Assembly: GCA_035607415.1 (NCBI GenBank)
Contig: DATNAQ010000118.1
Location: forward strand, 1-64,000
Origin: JAQBQH01 sp035607415
Lineage (GTDB): Bacteria; Myxococcota_A; Polyangia; Palsa-1104
Reading direction: 5' to 3'
Length of the DNA stretch: 64,000 nt
In this document: positions 31,623-41,719 of the stretch, in pieces
Position numbering within the stretch: the first letter of the stretch is position 1
How the letters are laid out: each line of letters opens with the position of its first letter
Notes under the pieces: generated by a model
Seen by the model: only the letters and a program-made list of their open reading frames with translations
The model's database searches: none
Told to the model about the DNA's origin: nothing
Program-made: the position numbers and the translations under genes

Positions 31623-33070
31623 CGCAATTCGTCGAGCTCGCGATAGATGCGTACGAGGCGCGCCGTGAGCTCCTGCTTCTTGCGCTCGCGCTTCTCGCCG
31701 CCGTCGGTCTTCTCGACCGCGGCCAGCTCGCCGAGCAGGTGCTCCTTCTGCTGCTCGAGGCGCTCGCGCGTCATGCCGCCGCCGCCGCCGAGCGCGGCGT
31801 AGATGCCGAACGCGAAGAGCAGGCCGATCGCCACCGCCGCCGCGAGGAGGCGCCACGTCGGATCGTTGTGCGGCAGCCCGTGCATGCTGAGCGTGATGGT
31901 GCCGCCCGCCGGCGAGCCCGGCCCGCGATAGAGCACGAGCTTGCGCCCCTGCAGCTCGCGATCCTCGGCCTGCAGCGCGTTGCCCTCGACGCTCATGCCG
32001 TCGATCTTCTCGGTGACGAACGCGAGATCGTCGAACGCCAGCGGCGTGTGCTGATTGATCTCGAGCGACGAGCCGTCGTACGCCAGCGCGAACAGCACCT
32101 GCACCTCGGTGTCGCCCGCCGCGATCGGCCCCTTGATCACCACCTCGTGCCCCGCCACCGTTACGTTCGGCGGATTCTGCGGACCGCCCTGCGCCGACAG
32201 CGAATGCTCGGCGAGCGGCAGATGCAGCCCGTTCGGCCCGGGGTCGATCGCCATCCCGGTCTCGTTCATGAGGCGCCACACCTCGGCCACCTGCACGACG
32301 TCGTCGGTCACTTCGAGGATGAAGTGCGAGCCCGGCCCGATCTTGAGCTTCGAAACGTCCTTCGACACCGGCCGCACGTCGATGGTGACGCGCGAGCCCA
32401 TGTTCTCTTGCAGCTTGAACGGCTTCGACGCGAAGCGCTGACCGTCGCGCACCGCCTCGGCGAGGTAGCCCGAGTCGGGCTTGGCGTCCATCCCTTCGAA
32501 CTTCGCCTCGCCCTTGTCGTCGGTCTTGGCCTTGCGCTCTTCGACCGCGCGCACGCCCGCTTTGGCATGGCCGAGCACCACGTCGACGCCGGGCAGCGGC
32601 TCGCCGCCCTCGCCCGCCGCGCGCACGATCACCGTGCCCGCCGGGATCGCCTTGTCGGGCCGCGCCGCGCCGTCGGCGGCGCCGCCCTTGGGCTGGAACA
32701 CGAGCATCACGCGCGAGCCCATGTCGCTCTGCAGCTCGATCGGCTGCGACGCGAGCTCCTCGACGCCGTCGGTGGCCTTGGCCGTGTACGGCCCCGCCGA
32801 GGTCAGCCCCGAGAAGGTCGCGCGCCCCTGGTCGTCGGTCTTCTGCTTGAGCGCATGATTTTCGTTGTCGACGAGCCCGACGTCGACGCCGGTCATGCGG
32901 TTCGACAGCTCGCCGCGGATGAGGCGCACCGTGATCGTGCCCGGCGGCACCTGCGGATCCGGCCGCGGGATGCCCGACATCTTCGACGGGTCGATCATCA
33001 TCGGCTGCGCCAGCGCCAGCGCCGACGACAGCAACACGAGAGCCCCGACGACGAAATTGGCGCGCTTCAC
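31619..33070 (-). CDS. Secreted/membrane protein of unknown function in the ccm operon
   Basis: 483 residues from a GTG that overlaps the previous stop (GTGA). Signal peptide (MKRANFVVGALVLLSSALALAQ), then two related beta domains (about 40-125 and 140-230), each with TDDxGxAxFxG and ending in QxxMGSRV, like carboxypeptidase-regulatory or CNA-B modules. A larger beta region (to about 400) precedes a transmembrane helix (about 406-427) and a 50-residue charged coiled coil facing the cytoplasm. Its start overlaps the zinc-ribbon gene's stop and its stop overlaps the ccmA start, so production is tied to cytochrome c maturation. Possibly an apocytochrome-handling scaffold; this is inference. Confidence 0.75.
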   Translation of the reverse strand: MKRANFVVGALVLLSSALALAQPMMIDPSKMSGIPRPDPQVPPGTITVRLIRGELSNRMTGVDVGLVDNENHALKQKTDDQGRATFSGLTSAGPYTAKATDGVEELASQPIELQSDMGSRVMLVFQPKGGAADGAARPDKAIPAGTVIVRAAGEGGEPLPGVDVVLGHAKAGVRAVEERKAKTDDKGEAKFEGMDAKPDSGYLAEAVRDGQRFASKPFKLQENMGSRVTIDVRPVSKDVSKLKIGPGSHFILEVTDDVVQVAEVWRLMNETGMAIDPGPNGLHLPLAEHSLSAQGGPQNPPNVTVAGHEVVIKGPIAAGDTEVQVLFALAYDGSSLEINQHTPLAFDDLAFVTEKIDGMSVEGNALQAEDRELQGRKLVLYRGPGSPAGGTITLSMHGLPHNDPTWRLLAAAVAIGLLFAFGIYAALGGGGGMTRERLEQQKEHLLGELAAVEKTDGGEKRERKKQELTARLVRIYRELDELR

Positions 33071-33642
33071 GACGCGTCCCTCACCAGCTTGTTGCCGCAT
33101 TTCTTGCAGAACTCGGCGTCGCTGTCGTTGCGCGTGCCGCACTTGGCGCACTTCTCCGGCTCGGGCTTGGGCGCCTCGGGAGCCTGCACGGTCCCCGACG
33201 CCAGCTTCTTGCCGACGTCGGCGGCGATCATCGCTTCGTAGTCGCGCCCGGCGTCGTCGAGCTGGCGCATCACGCGGACGGCGCGCCCGCGATAGGTGGC
33301 GCTGATGTCGGCGAAGTCTTTGTCGGAGACCTTGCCCATCTGATGGTCGAAGTCGAGCTCCTTGAGCGCCTTCAAGAGCGCCTGCTTCTCGCGCTCGAGC
33401 TCCTTGCGCCGCTTGCCGGTGACGGCGGCGCCGACTTCGACGACGGGCGCGTCCTTGGCGAGCGACTGCGCGGCGCGGAACACCAGCCACACCACCCAGC
33501 CCATCGCCAGCGTCGCGCCGACGAGGAACGGGACCGACGCGCGTCCGCCCGACCAGGCCGCGGTGCCGCCGACGCCGGCGGCGGCGAGGACCACGACCGC
33601 GGGATAGATGAGCCGCGTCTTAGTCGAGCTCATCCAGCTCAT
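33067..33642 (-). CDS. CcmI-like membrane protein with C-terminal zinc ribbon
   Basis: 191 residues (188 if it starts at the ATG at 33633). Two transmembrane helices near the N-terminus (IYPAVVVLAAAGVGGTAAW and VPFLVGATLAMGWVVWLVF) are followed by a helical segment LKALKELDFDHQMGKVSDKDF, which resembles the first cytoplasmic loop of CcmI/CycH. The C-terminal CAKCG..FCKKCGNKL is a complete four-Cys zinc ribbon. The gene overlaps the CcmF-CcmH gene by up to 23 nt. CcmI delivers apocytochrome c to the ligation complex; a similar role here is plausible. Confidence 0.75.
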   Translation of the reverse strand: MSWMSSTKTRLIYPAVVVLAAAGVGGTAAWSGGRASVPFLVGATLAMGWVVWLVFRAAQSLAKDAPVVEVGAAVTGKRRKELEREKQALLKALKELDFDHQMGKVSDKDFADISATYRGRAVRVMRQLDDAGRDYEAMIAADVGKKLASGTVQAPEAPKPEPEKCAKCGTRNDSDAEFCKKCGNKLVRDAS

Positions 33643-36187
33643 CGTCGAGGCGAGATTGATACTCGTCTTCCGCGGCGCCGGGCGCGCCCACCGTCGGCAC
33701 CGACGGCGCGGTCTTGTTGCGGGTGCGGCGCGCGATGGCGACGAGCAGCCCGGCCGCGCCGAACAGCGCCGCCACCGGCAGCACCCACACCATGCGGCGG
33801 TAGCCCTTGTCGAGCGGCACGCGCAGCGTCTCTTCGCCGTACTTGCCGATCTCGAGCTTGTAGATGTCGTCGTCGCTCATGCCGCGGTCGAGGAGCTGCT
33901 GGATCTCGACGCGGCGCATTTCACCCTCGCCGCAACCGTCGGCGGCGCACTCGTCGAGCGAGTGCGCGCAGGTGCCGCACAGGCAGCGGTACTTGTTGAA
34001 GAGCATGCGCTCGTGATCGTTGCGCGCCATGTGCAGCATCGAGCCCTGCTGCACCTGCGCCATCTGCGACTGCGCGTGCACCGTCGCCGGTGACATCAGC
34101 AGGAACAAGATCGCCGTCGCCGCCGCGGCCGCCTTCGTCTTGTCCGACTTGGCCGCCGCCCCGGCGAGGGCGAGCGCGCGATCGGGCAGGAACGCGATCA
34201 CGGTGCCGAAGATGAGGAGCAGGAAGCCGAGCCAGATCCAATTCACGAGCGGATTGATGACCGTCTTGATGCTCACGCTCTGCGACTTCGAGTCGTAGCC
34301 GTTGAGCACGATGTACAGGTCCTCGGCGAGCGTCTTGTGGATGGCGACGTCGGTCGTCGGCGGCTCGTCCTCGTGATGGCGGAACGACCATTTCGCCGGA
34401 TACATCGTGACGTAGGGCTTGCCGTCCTTCTGGACCTCGATGGTCGCTGCGAGCGTGTCCTTGTCCGGCGCCGTCGACGTGTTCACGCCGGTGTAGCGCA
34501 GCGTGTACTTCGTGCTGCCGACCTGGACCTGCTGCCCCTTGTCGAGGATGAAGTCCTTCTCGACCTTGTAGGCGTCGCCGGCGAAGCCGACGAACATGAG
34601 CACGATCGCCACGTGCACGAGGTATCCGCCGTAGCGCCGCTTGCCGCGCGCGACGAGGCCGATGAGCGACGTGAAGAAGTCGAGCTTGGTGTGCGACTGG
34701 CGCACGCGCGTGCCGCGATAGAACTCCTGCGAGATCGTCGTGATCACGAACGCGCACAGCGAAAAGCACATGACCGACGCGGTGAGCGGGAACTTCAAGT
34801 GCGCGCCGCGCACCGTCCACTCCGACCAGCCGCGCAGCGGCGTGAAGATGCCGAGCACGAGCGCGGTCAGCACCATCGCCCCCGTCGGCAGCGCGAACTG
34901 CGTCTTCAGGTTCTCCGCCGACGCCTTGCGCCAGGCGATGAGCGGCCCCACGCCGGTGAGGAACAGGAGCGTCAAGCCGACCGGCGTCATCGTCGTGTTG
35001 AAGAACGGCGGCCCGACGGTGATGCGGTCGTGCGCGATCCACTCCGACAGCGTCGGGAACAGCGTCGCCGTCAGGATGAAGAGCGCGGCGCCGAGCAGGA
35101 TCCAGTTGTTGAGGAGGAACGCGTACTCGCGCGACAGCCACGAGTCGAGCTCGTTGCGCGAACGCAAGAGCGGCAGGCGATAGATGACGTAGCCGAACGA
35201 GAAGATGGCGATTGCGCCGATGAACGTCGAGAAGAGCCACGCCAGCGTCGTGTCCTGCCCGAACGCGTGCACCGACTGGACGATGCCCGAGCGGGTCATG
35301 AAGGTGCCGAACATGGTGAGCAGGAACGTCGTGATCACGAGGCAGACGTTCCACACCTTCATCATGCCGCGCCGTTCCTGGATGATGATCGAGTGCAGGA
35401 ACGCGGTCGCGGTCAGCCACGGCAGGAAGCCCGCGTTCTCGACGGGATCCCAGCCCCAATAGCCGCCCCAGCCGAGCACCTCGTAGGCCCAGAGCATGCC
35501 GAGGATCAGGCCCTGCGACAGGAAGTACCAGCTCACGATCATCCAGCGCCGCGTCGACTGCAGCCACGAGTCGTCGAGGTTGCCGGTGATGAGCGCGGCG
35601 AGGCCGAAGGCGAACGGCACCGTCGCCGACACGAACCCCAGATACAGCGACGGCGGATGCGTCGCCATGTACGGGTTCTGCAACAGCGGATTGAGCCCCT
35701 TGCCGCTCGTCGGCGTCTGCGTCAGGAAGACGTCGAACGGACGCTTCTGGAAGATGATGAGGAACAGGAAGAAGCCGATGACGACGTAGAGGATCGCCGC
35801 CACGTACGGAATGAGCTCTTTGTGCCGCTCGCGGTTGATGAACAGCGACAAGGAAGCGAAGATCGAGAGGAGCAGCACCCACCAGACGATCGATCCTTCG
35901 AGCCCGCCCCAGAACGACGTGACCTTGTAGATCCACGGCATCGAGGCGTCGGAGTGCTGCTGCACGTACTTGATGCTGTAGTCGTTCGACAGGAGCGCGA
36001 ACCACATCACCAGCGACGAGAAGGCGATGAGGCCGGTGGTGGCGTAGGCCGCGAACACCGACGAGCGCACCAGGCGCAGGTTCTTGCGCCGCGCACCCGC
36101 CACACCCGCGCCCACGACGAATGCGCAACCCACGAGCGCCAGCAGGAGGCCGGCGTCGCCGAGCGAAGCGATGGCATTGTGTCCCAT
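33620..36187 (-). CDS. ccmF: CcmF-CcmH fusion, cytochrome c heme lyase
   Basis: 855 residues against about 650 for CcmF alone. Residues 1 to about 670 are CcmF, a 13-15-helix protein that ligates heme to apocytochrome c. The tryptophan-rich heme motif GWGGYWGWDPVEN (near 245-257), FGTFMTRSG and MATHPPSLYLG are present. After a further helix (near 665-690) and a signal-like hydrophobic segment, residues near 715-790 resemble CcmH: a redox motif C735-L-C737-G-T-C740 (CGTC is a CxxC), two more cysteines (DECAADGC) and EIQQLLDRGMSDDDIYKLEIGKYGEETL-like helices. One more helix and an acidic tail end the chain. It starts 2 nt before the ccmE stop region (gap of 2 nt). Confidence 0.92.
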   Translation of the reverse strand: MGHNAIASLGDAGLLLALVGCAFVVGAGVAGARRKNLRLVRSSVFAAYATTGLIAFSSLVMWFALLSNDYSIKYVQQHSDASMPWIYKVTSFWGGLEGSIVWWVLLLSIFASLSLFINRERHKELIPYVAAILYVVIGFFLFLIIFQKRPFDVFLTQTPTSGKGLNPLLQNPYMATHPPSLYLGFVSATVPFAFGLAALITGNLDDSWLQSTRRWMIVSWYFLSQGLILGMLWAYEVLGWGGYWGWDPVENAGFLPWLTATAFLHSIIIQERRGMMKVWNVCLVITTFLLTMFGTFMTRSGIVQSVHAFGQDTTLAWLFSTFIGAIAIFSFGYVIYRLPLLRSRNELDSWLSREYAFLLNNWILLGAALFILTATLFPTLSEWIAHDRITVGPPFFNTTMTPVGLTLLFLTGVGPLIAWRKASAENLKTQFALPTGAMVLTALVLGIFTPLRGWSEWTVRGAHLKFPLTASVMCFSLCAFVITTISQEFYRGTRVRQSHTKLDFFTSLIGLVARGKRRYGGYLVHVAIVLMFVGFAGDAYKVEKDFILDKGQQVQVGSTKYTLRYTGVNTSTAPDKDTLAATIEVQKDGKPYVTMYPAKWSFRHHEDEPPTTDVAIHKTLAEDLYIVLNGYDSKSQSVSIKTVINPLVNWIWLGFLLLIFGTVIAFLPDRALALAGAAAKSDKTKAAAAATAILFLLMSPATVHAQSQMAQVQQGSMLHMARNDHERMLFNKYRCLCGTCAHSLDECAADGCGEGEMRRVEIQQLLDRGMSDDDIYKLEIGKYGEETLRVPLDKGYRRMVWVLPVAALFGAAGLLVAIARRTRNKTAPSVPTVGAPGAAEDEYQSRLDDELDELD

Positions 36188-36189
36188 GG

Positions 36190-36669
36190 TTAGTTCTGCG
36201 CCGCCTGCGCAGTCTCCACGTTCTGATCGCCGCGCGTGCACATCGTCGCGGCGGGGCCGTCGGCCTTGGTCGCGTACTTCGACGGGCACTTGGCGCTGAT
36301 CTCGCGCGCATCGAACACGCCCTTGTCGAGCGTGCCCTTCACCACGACCTCCGCGCGATCCTTGAAGGTGTCGGGGACCGTGCCGGAGTAGTGGACCTCG
36401 ATCTGCTTGCCGCAGTTGATCTCGTCGAACTTGTACGCCATCTGCGAGTGCTCGCGATCGAGCTTCTTGAAGATCGATCCGGGAACGACGAAGCCGTGCA
36501 TCTGGACGTGCTTATGTTCCCATTGCGCCGGCTGCGCCATGATTTCGTCGACGTGCTTGTAGTACTCGAAGGCTTCGCCGGCGGAAGATGCGAACAGGTA
36601 GGCGACGCCGCCCACGAGCAGACCAAGGGTGACGACGCCGGAGATGATCTTTTTTTTCGGGCCGGGCAT
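36190..36669 (-). CDS. ccmE: Cytochrome c maturation protein CcmE, cysteine type
   Basis: 159 residues. Periplasmic heme chaperone with one N-terminal anchor helix (IISGVVTLGLLVGGVAYLFA) and an OB-fold (about 40-125). In most bacteria heme binds covalently to His in HxxxY. Here the site is C128-P-S-K-Y132, the CxxxY form described for Desulfovibrio and some archaea. First gene of the nine-gene ccm operon. Its ribosome site is a GAGG close to the ATG, and a TAAAAT -10-like box lies about 40 nt upstream. Confidence 0.93.
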   Translation of the reverse strand: MPGPKKKIISGVVTLGLLVGGVAYLFASSAGEAFEYYKHVDEIMAQPAQWEHKHVQMHGFVVPGSIFKKLDREHSQMAYKFDEINCGKQIEVHYSGTVPDTFKDRAEVVVKGTLDKGVFDAREISAKCPSKYATKADGPAATMCTRGDQNVETAQAAQN

Positions 36670-36709
36670 GCTGCCTCGCTGACGGGGTAAAGGCCCCTCG
36701 CTGGGGGTA

Positions 36710-36715
36710 TTTTAC
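36710..36715 (-). promoter_or_regulatory. -10-like box of the ccm operon
   Basis: TAAAAT on the minus strand (five of six bases to TATAAT), 40 nt above the ccmE ATG in an otherwise GC-rich gap. No good -35 is visible. A GGGGG-attag-CCCCC hairpin (36726-36740) just upstream covers the moaA stop. Confidence 0.35.
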
Positions 36716-36731
36716 CTCAAGTGTGGGGGGA

Positions 36732-37754
36732 TTAGCCCCCGATCGCCACCATGTGTTTTCGCGGGCCCCCCGTACCGCAAGCCGTGAACGTGTGGCCCTC
36801 CTTCTTGGCGGACACAGCCAACAGCACCTTTCGTGCCAGCTCGTCGTCGTCGGCGCCGGCGCGCAGCGGCGTGCGCAGGTCGCTCTCGTCGTCGATGGCG
36901 AGGCAGGTGTGGAGCTGCCCCGTCGCGGTCAGCCGCACGCGATTGCAGGTGTCGCAGAAGGGCTCGGTCACGGCAGAGATGATGCCGACGCGGGCCCCGG
37001 CGTTACCGCCCTCGGCGACACGCAGGTAGCGCGCGGGGCCGACGCCGGCGATCCCGCGGGCTTCGTCGGCGACGAGCGGGCCGAACGCGGCCTCGAGGCG
37101 CGCGCGGATCGCGGCGGCGGACACGAACGTGCTCGCCGGCAGCAGCGCGCCGTCGGACATCGGCATCGACTCGATGAAGCGCGGCATGTGGCCGTGGCGC
37201 CAGGCCCACGCGGCGAGCGTCGCAACGTCGTCGTCGTTGATGCCGCCCATGACGACGGCGTTGATCTTGGTGCCGTCAAAACCGGCGGCGCGCGCGGCGG
37301 CCACGCCGGCGACGACGCGACCGAGGTCGCCGCGACGGGTGATGGCGCGGAACTTGGCCGGATCGAGCGTGTCGATGCTGACGTTGAGGCGGCGAAGGCC
37401 GGCGTCGCGCAACGGCGCGGCGAGCTCGGTGAGGCGCTCGCCGTTGGTGGTCATCGCCAGGTCGTCGAGGCCGAGCGCGGCCAGGCGCGCGACGAGCGCG
37501 ACCAGATCCTTGCGCACCGTCGGCTCGCCGCCGGTGAGGCGCACGCGGCGCACGCCGAAGCGCATCATGACGCGCACGATGCGCTCGATCTCCTCGAAGC
37601 GCAGCACGTCGGCGCGCGGCACCACGTCGATGCCGCTCTCGGGCATGCAGTAGACGCAGCGATAGTTGCAGCGATCGGTGAGCGAGACGCGCAGGTAGCT
37701 CACGGTGCGCGCGAACGAATCGCGCAGGACCGGAAGCGAGCGCGGCTCGATCAT
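36732..37754 (-). CDS. moaA: GTP 3',8-cyclase MoaA
   Basis: 340 residues. Radical-SAM enzyme that, with MoaC, turns GTP into cyclic pyranopterin monophosphate in molybdenum cofactor synthesis. The N-terminal 4Fe-4S motif is CNYRCVYC (C29, C33, C36). The second cluster motif is CDTCNRVRLTATGQLHTC. The conserved C-terminal Gly-Gly tail (VAIGG) is intact. It overlaps the end of moaB by 4 nt. The other Moco genes (moaC, moaE, moeA) are not in this window. Confidence 0.95.
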   Translation of the reverse strand: MIEPRSLPVLRDSFARTVSYLRVSLTDRCNYRCVYCMPESGIDVVPRADVLRFEEIERIVRVMMRFGVRRVRLTGGEPTVRKDLVALVARLAALGLDDLAMTTNGERLTELAAPLRDAGLRRLNVSIDTLDPAKFRAITRRGDLGRVVAGVAAARAAGFDGTKINAVVMGGINDDDVATLAAWAWRHGHMPRFIESMPMSDGALLPASTFVSAAAIRARLEAAFGPLVADEARGIAGVGPARYLRVAEGGNAGARVGIISAVTEPFCDTCNRVRLTATGQLHTCLAIDDESDLRTPLRAGADDDELARKVLLAVSAKKEGHTFTACGTGGPRKHMVAIGG

Positions 37755-38254
37755 CGATGCGCCTCGAACACGAGGTGGCCGAGCTCGGGGATGATCAGCT
37801 TGCCGAGGGCGAGCTTGACCGCCGCCGTCGAGCCGGGCGTGGCGAACACGGCGACGCCGCGGTGCAGGCCGGCGACGGCGCGCGACATCATCGCGGCCGG
37901 GCCGATCTCGGCGAACGAGAGCATGCGGAAGAGCTCGCCGAAGCCGTCGAGCCGCTTGTCGAGCAGCGACGCGACCGCTTCGTAGGTGGAGTCGCGCGTG
38001 GAGATGCCGGTGCCGCCCGAGGTGACGACGACGTCGGCGCTGCGCTCGGCGGCGATGCTGCGGATGAGCGCGGCGACCTCGGCCGGCTCGTCCTTGAGGA
38101 GGCGGTAGCCGGCGACCACGTGGCCGGCCGCTTCGAGGAGCTCGCGCGCGGCGCGGCCCGAGGTGTCGGTGGCCTCGGTGCGCGAGTCCGACACGGTCAC
38201 CACGAAGACGCGGACCTTGGCAGGCGCATGTTGTTTGTGGTCGGCGACGGCCAT
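37751..38254 (-). CDS. moaB: Molybdenum cofactor biosynthesis protein MoaB/MogA
   Basis: 167 residues from ATG 38254; in-frame sequence continues upstream but this start matches the family length. MoaB/MogA-type proteins adenylate molybdopterin. Motifs: VTVSDSRTEATDTSGR (near 19-34), VVVTSGGTGISTRDSTYE (near 74-91) and VFATPGSTAAVKLAL near 136-150. It is transcribed first, and moaA starts in its stop codon. It is divergent from a small lipoprotein gene with only 37 nt between them. Confidence 0.93.
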   Translation of the reverse strand: MAVADHKQHAPAKVRVFVVTVSDSRTEATDTSGRAARELLEAAGHVVAGYRLLKDEPAEVAALIRSIAAERSADVVVTSGGTGISTRDSTYEAVASLLDKRLDGFGELFRMLSFAEIGPAAMMSRAVAGLHRGVAVFATPGSTAAVKLALGKLIIPELGHLVFEAHR

Positions 38255-38291
38255 GTCCTCAACCTGGGGGACGATGTAACATGCGCGCCAG

Positions 38292-38711
38292 ATGCGCGCC
38301 ATCCTCCACCTATTAATAGGCTCCCTGGTCATAGGCACCGTGGGCTGCGGCACGAGCGCCGACGTCGACAAGTTCGAGCTCGACATCGCCGTCGACGCGC
38401 CGCAGGCGACCTCGGTGGTGATCGACGACAAGCGGACCCTGCCGCCGACCGGCGCCGTCTACTCGCAGGGTTTTCCGTCGGTGAGCGCGGCGATGACGGT
38501 GCACGGCACGGTCGAGACCGTCAACGCCGACGGCAGCGTGCGGGCGATGGCGGCCTACGACCTCGGCAGCTACTGCTCGGGGCAGATGCCGCTTTTACGG
38601 CAGACCCTGCATTTTGCCGAGTCGCTCGACGGCAGCGGCAACCCGCAGCTCGCGCTCGGCTCGGTCGAGTGCGAAAAGACCGACGGCACCGGCACCATCG
38701 TCATGCCCTAG
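38292..38711 (+). CDS. Small hypothetical lipoprotein
   Basis: 139 residues. Lipoprotein signal MRAILHLLIGSLVIGTVGC (Cys 19). The mature part is beta-rich with two cysteines (SYCSGQMP and SVECEKTD). TGTAAC lies 11 nt before the ATG and there is no ribosome site. Its end overlaps the GST gene on the other strand by 4 nt. No family recognised. Confidence 0.65.
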   Translation: MRAILHLLIGSLVIGTVGCGTSADVDKFELDIAVDAPQATSVVIDDKRTLPPTGAVYSQGFPSVSAAMTVHGTVETVNADGSVRAMAAYDLGSYCSGQMPLLRQTLHFAESLDGSGNPQLALGSVECEKTDGTGTIVMP

Positions 38712-39322
38712 GGAGTGGTGCGCTTCCAGGCGTCGAGCTCGCTGATGCGCGAGAACCACGCCTGGACGTGCGGGAACTCGTGGAGCGGCGCGTCGGCCTG
38801 CTTGGCGTACATGAGCGACGACGCCAGCGTCAGATCGGCGATCGTCATGGCGTCACCGACGACGTAGCGCCGGCCGTCGAGCTGCTGGTTCAGCACGGCG
38901 GCGAAGCGACGGAAGCTGACGAGCGCCTCTTCCACCTTGGCGGCGTCGGGCGGGCCCATGCCGAACGCGGCCTTGAGCACGCGCTGGAACGCCAGCGTCC
39001 CCAGCTGCGGCGAGAAGTGCGACGAATCCCAGAACTGCCAGCGCGTCACGTCGGCGCGCCCGCGCTCGTCCGCCGGCAGGAGGCCCGACTCGGGCTTCTT
39101 GGTGGCGAGGTACTGCATGATCGCGCGCGACTCGGTGAGCACGTAGTCGCCGTCGACGAGCACGGGGACGGTGCCGTTCGCGTTGAGGCGCAAGAAGTCG
39201 GGGTGCTTCTGCTCGCCCTTGGCCAGATCGAGGACTTTCTCCTCGAGCTCGAGCCCGAGCACCGCCGCAGTCAGACGCACGCGCCGCACATTCGGCGACA
39301 AATTGTTCAGGTACAGCTTCAT
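38708..39322 (-). CDS. Glutathione S-transferase family protein
   Basis: 204 residues. Thioredoxin-like N-terminal domain (KLYLNNLSPNVRRVRLTAAVLGL; N6, S9 in the active-site loop) with the cis-Pro motif NGTVPVLVDGD and glutathione-contacting ESRAIMQYLA (near 64-73), then an all-helical C-terminal domain (DAMTIADLTLASSL). Likely conjugates or reduces electrophiles with glutathione. It is divergent from a TetR regulator, and the gap holds two matching palindromes, so it is probably that regulator's target. Confidence 0.9.
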   Translation of the reverse strand: MKLYLNNLSPNVRRVRLTAAVLGLELEEKVLDLAKGEQKHPDFLRLNANGTVPVLVDGDYVLTESRAIMQYLATKKPESGLLPADERGRADVTRWQFWDSSHFSPQLGTLAFQRVLKAAFGMGPPDAAKVEEALVSFRRFAAVLNQQLDGRRYVVGDAMTIADLTLASSLMYAKQADAPLHEFPHVQAWFSRISELDAWKRTTP

Positions 39323-39350
39323 GGCTCACCTCTCCGTGGCTGGGTTTCTA

Positions 39351-39362
39351 TAACGATCGTTA
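39351..39362. promoter_or_regulatory. TetR-type operator 1 (TAACGATCGTTA)
   Basis: Perfect 12-bp palindrome TAACGATCGTTA, 28 nt upstream of the GST start. The second site at 39385-39396 shares the pattern TAnCGA..CGnTA. It overlaps the likely -10 region (TATA) of the GST gene. Confidence 0.6.
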
Positions 39363-39384
39363 CAGATGCATCCTAGCACATCCG

Positions 39385-39396
39385 TAGCGAGCGCTA
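39385..39396. promoter_or_regulatory. TetR-type operator 2 (TAGCGAGCGCTA)
   Basis: Arms TAGCG and CGCTA around AG, 11 nt before the regulator's GTG start. Centre-to-centre distance to site 1 is 34 bp. Suggests autoregulation. Confidence 0.5.
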
Positions 39397-39407
39397 TAGA
39401 ATGAAGC

Positions 39408-39999
39408 GTGGCCAAGGGACGCCCGCGCTCGTTCGACCGCGAGGACGCGCTCCGCTGGGCGATGATGGTCTTCTGGAAGCACGGCTACGACGCCACCTCG
39501 GTGGCGCTGCTCACCGACGCTATGGGCATCGCCGCGCCGAGCATGTACGCGGCCTTCGGCGACAAACGCGCGCTGTTCGAGGAGGCGCTGCAACACTACG
39601 CGCAGACCTACGGCGCCTTCACCATGCGCGCGCTGTCCGATCCGGATGCGCGCGTCGCCGTCGAGCGCCTGCTCCTCGGCGCGGCGGAAGAGTTCACCAG
39701 CCCCGATCACCCGCCCGGGTGCATGTTGATCACCGCGGCGACCAACTGCGCGCCCGAGTCGGCATCGGTGCAGAAGCGTCTCCGCGGCATGCGCGCCGGT
39801 CTCGTCGACGCGCTCGAGGCGCGCATCGCGCGCACGCTCGCCGGCCGACGCCTGCCGGCCGACGGTGACGCGCGCGCGCTGGCGCGCTTCTTCGCCGCGA
39901 CGCTGCAGGGAATGTCGGCGCAGGCACGGGATGGCGCGAGCCGCGCCGAGCTCGAGGCGATCGCGCGCGCCGCGCTGCGCGCCTGGCCGGAGCCGCGGG

Positions 40000-40022
<23 letters not shown>
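39408..40022 (+). CDS. TetR/AcrR family transcriptional regulator
   Basis: 204 residues, GTG start. N-terminal helix-turn-helix (about 5-60): DREDALRWAMMVFWKHGYDATSVALL (in part) followed by MGIAAPSMYAAFGDKRALFEEAL, the TetR recognition-helix pattern. The C-terminal ligand domain is helical, with PPGCMLITAATNC near 105. Dimeric repressor whose ligand is unknown. The shared 85-bp divergent region with the GST gene carries two 12-bp palindromes. Its end overlaps a converging kinase gene by 23 nt. Confidence 0.92.
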
Positions 40023-41640
<1,618 letters not shown>

Positions 41641-41646
41641 GCCGAG

Positions 41647-41652
41647 ATCGTA
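41647..41652 (-). promoter_or_regulatory. Extended -10-like element, leaderless kinase start
   Basis: On the minus strand TGATACGAT gives a TGn-extended TACGAT, 6 nt before the GTG at 41640. No ribosome site. Confidence 0.4.
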
Positions 41653-41719
41653 TCACGGCGCGACGTGGTTTGACACGGCGCGCCACCCGGTCTATGAACG
41701 CCCGCTGGAGGCCCTCTCG

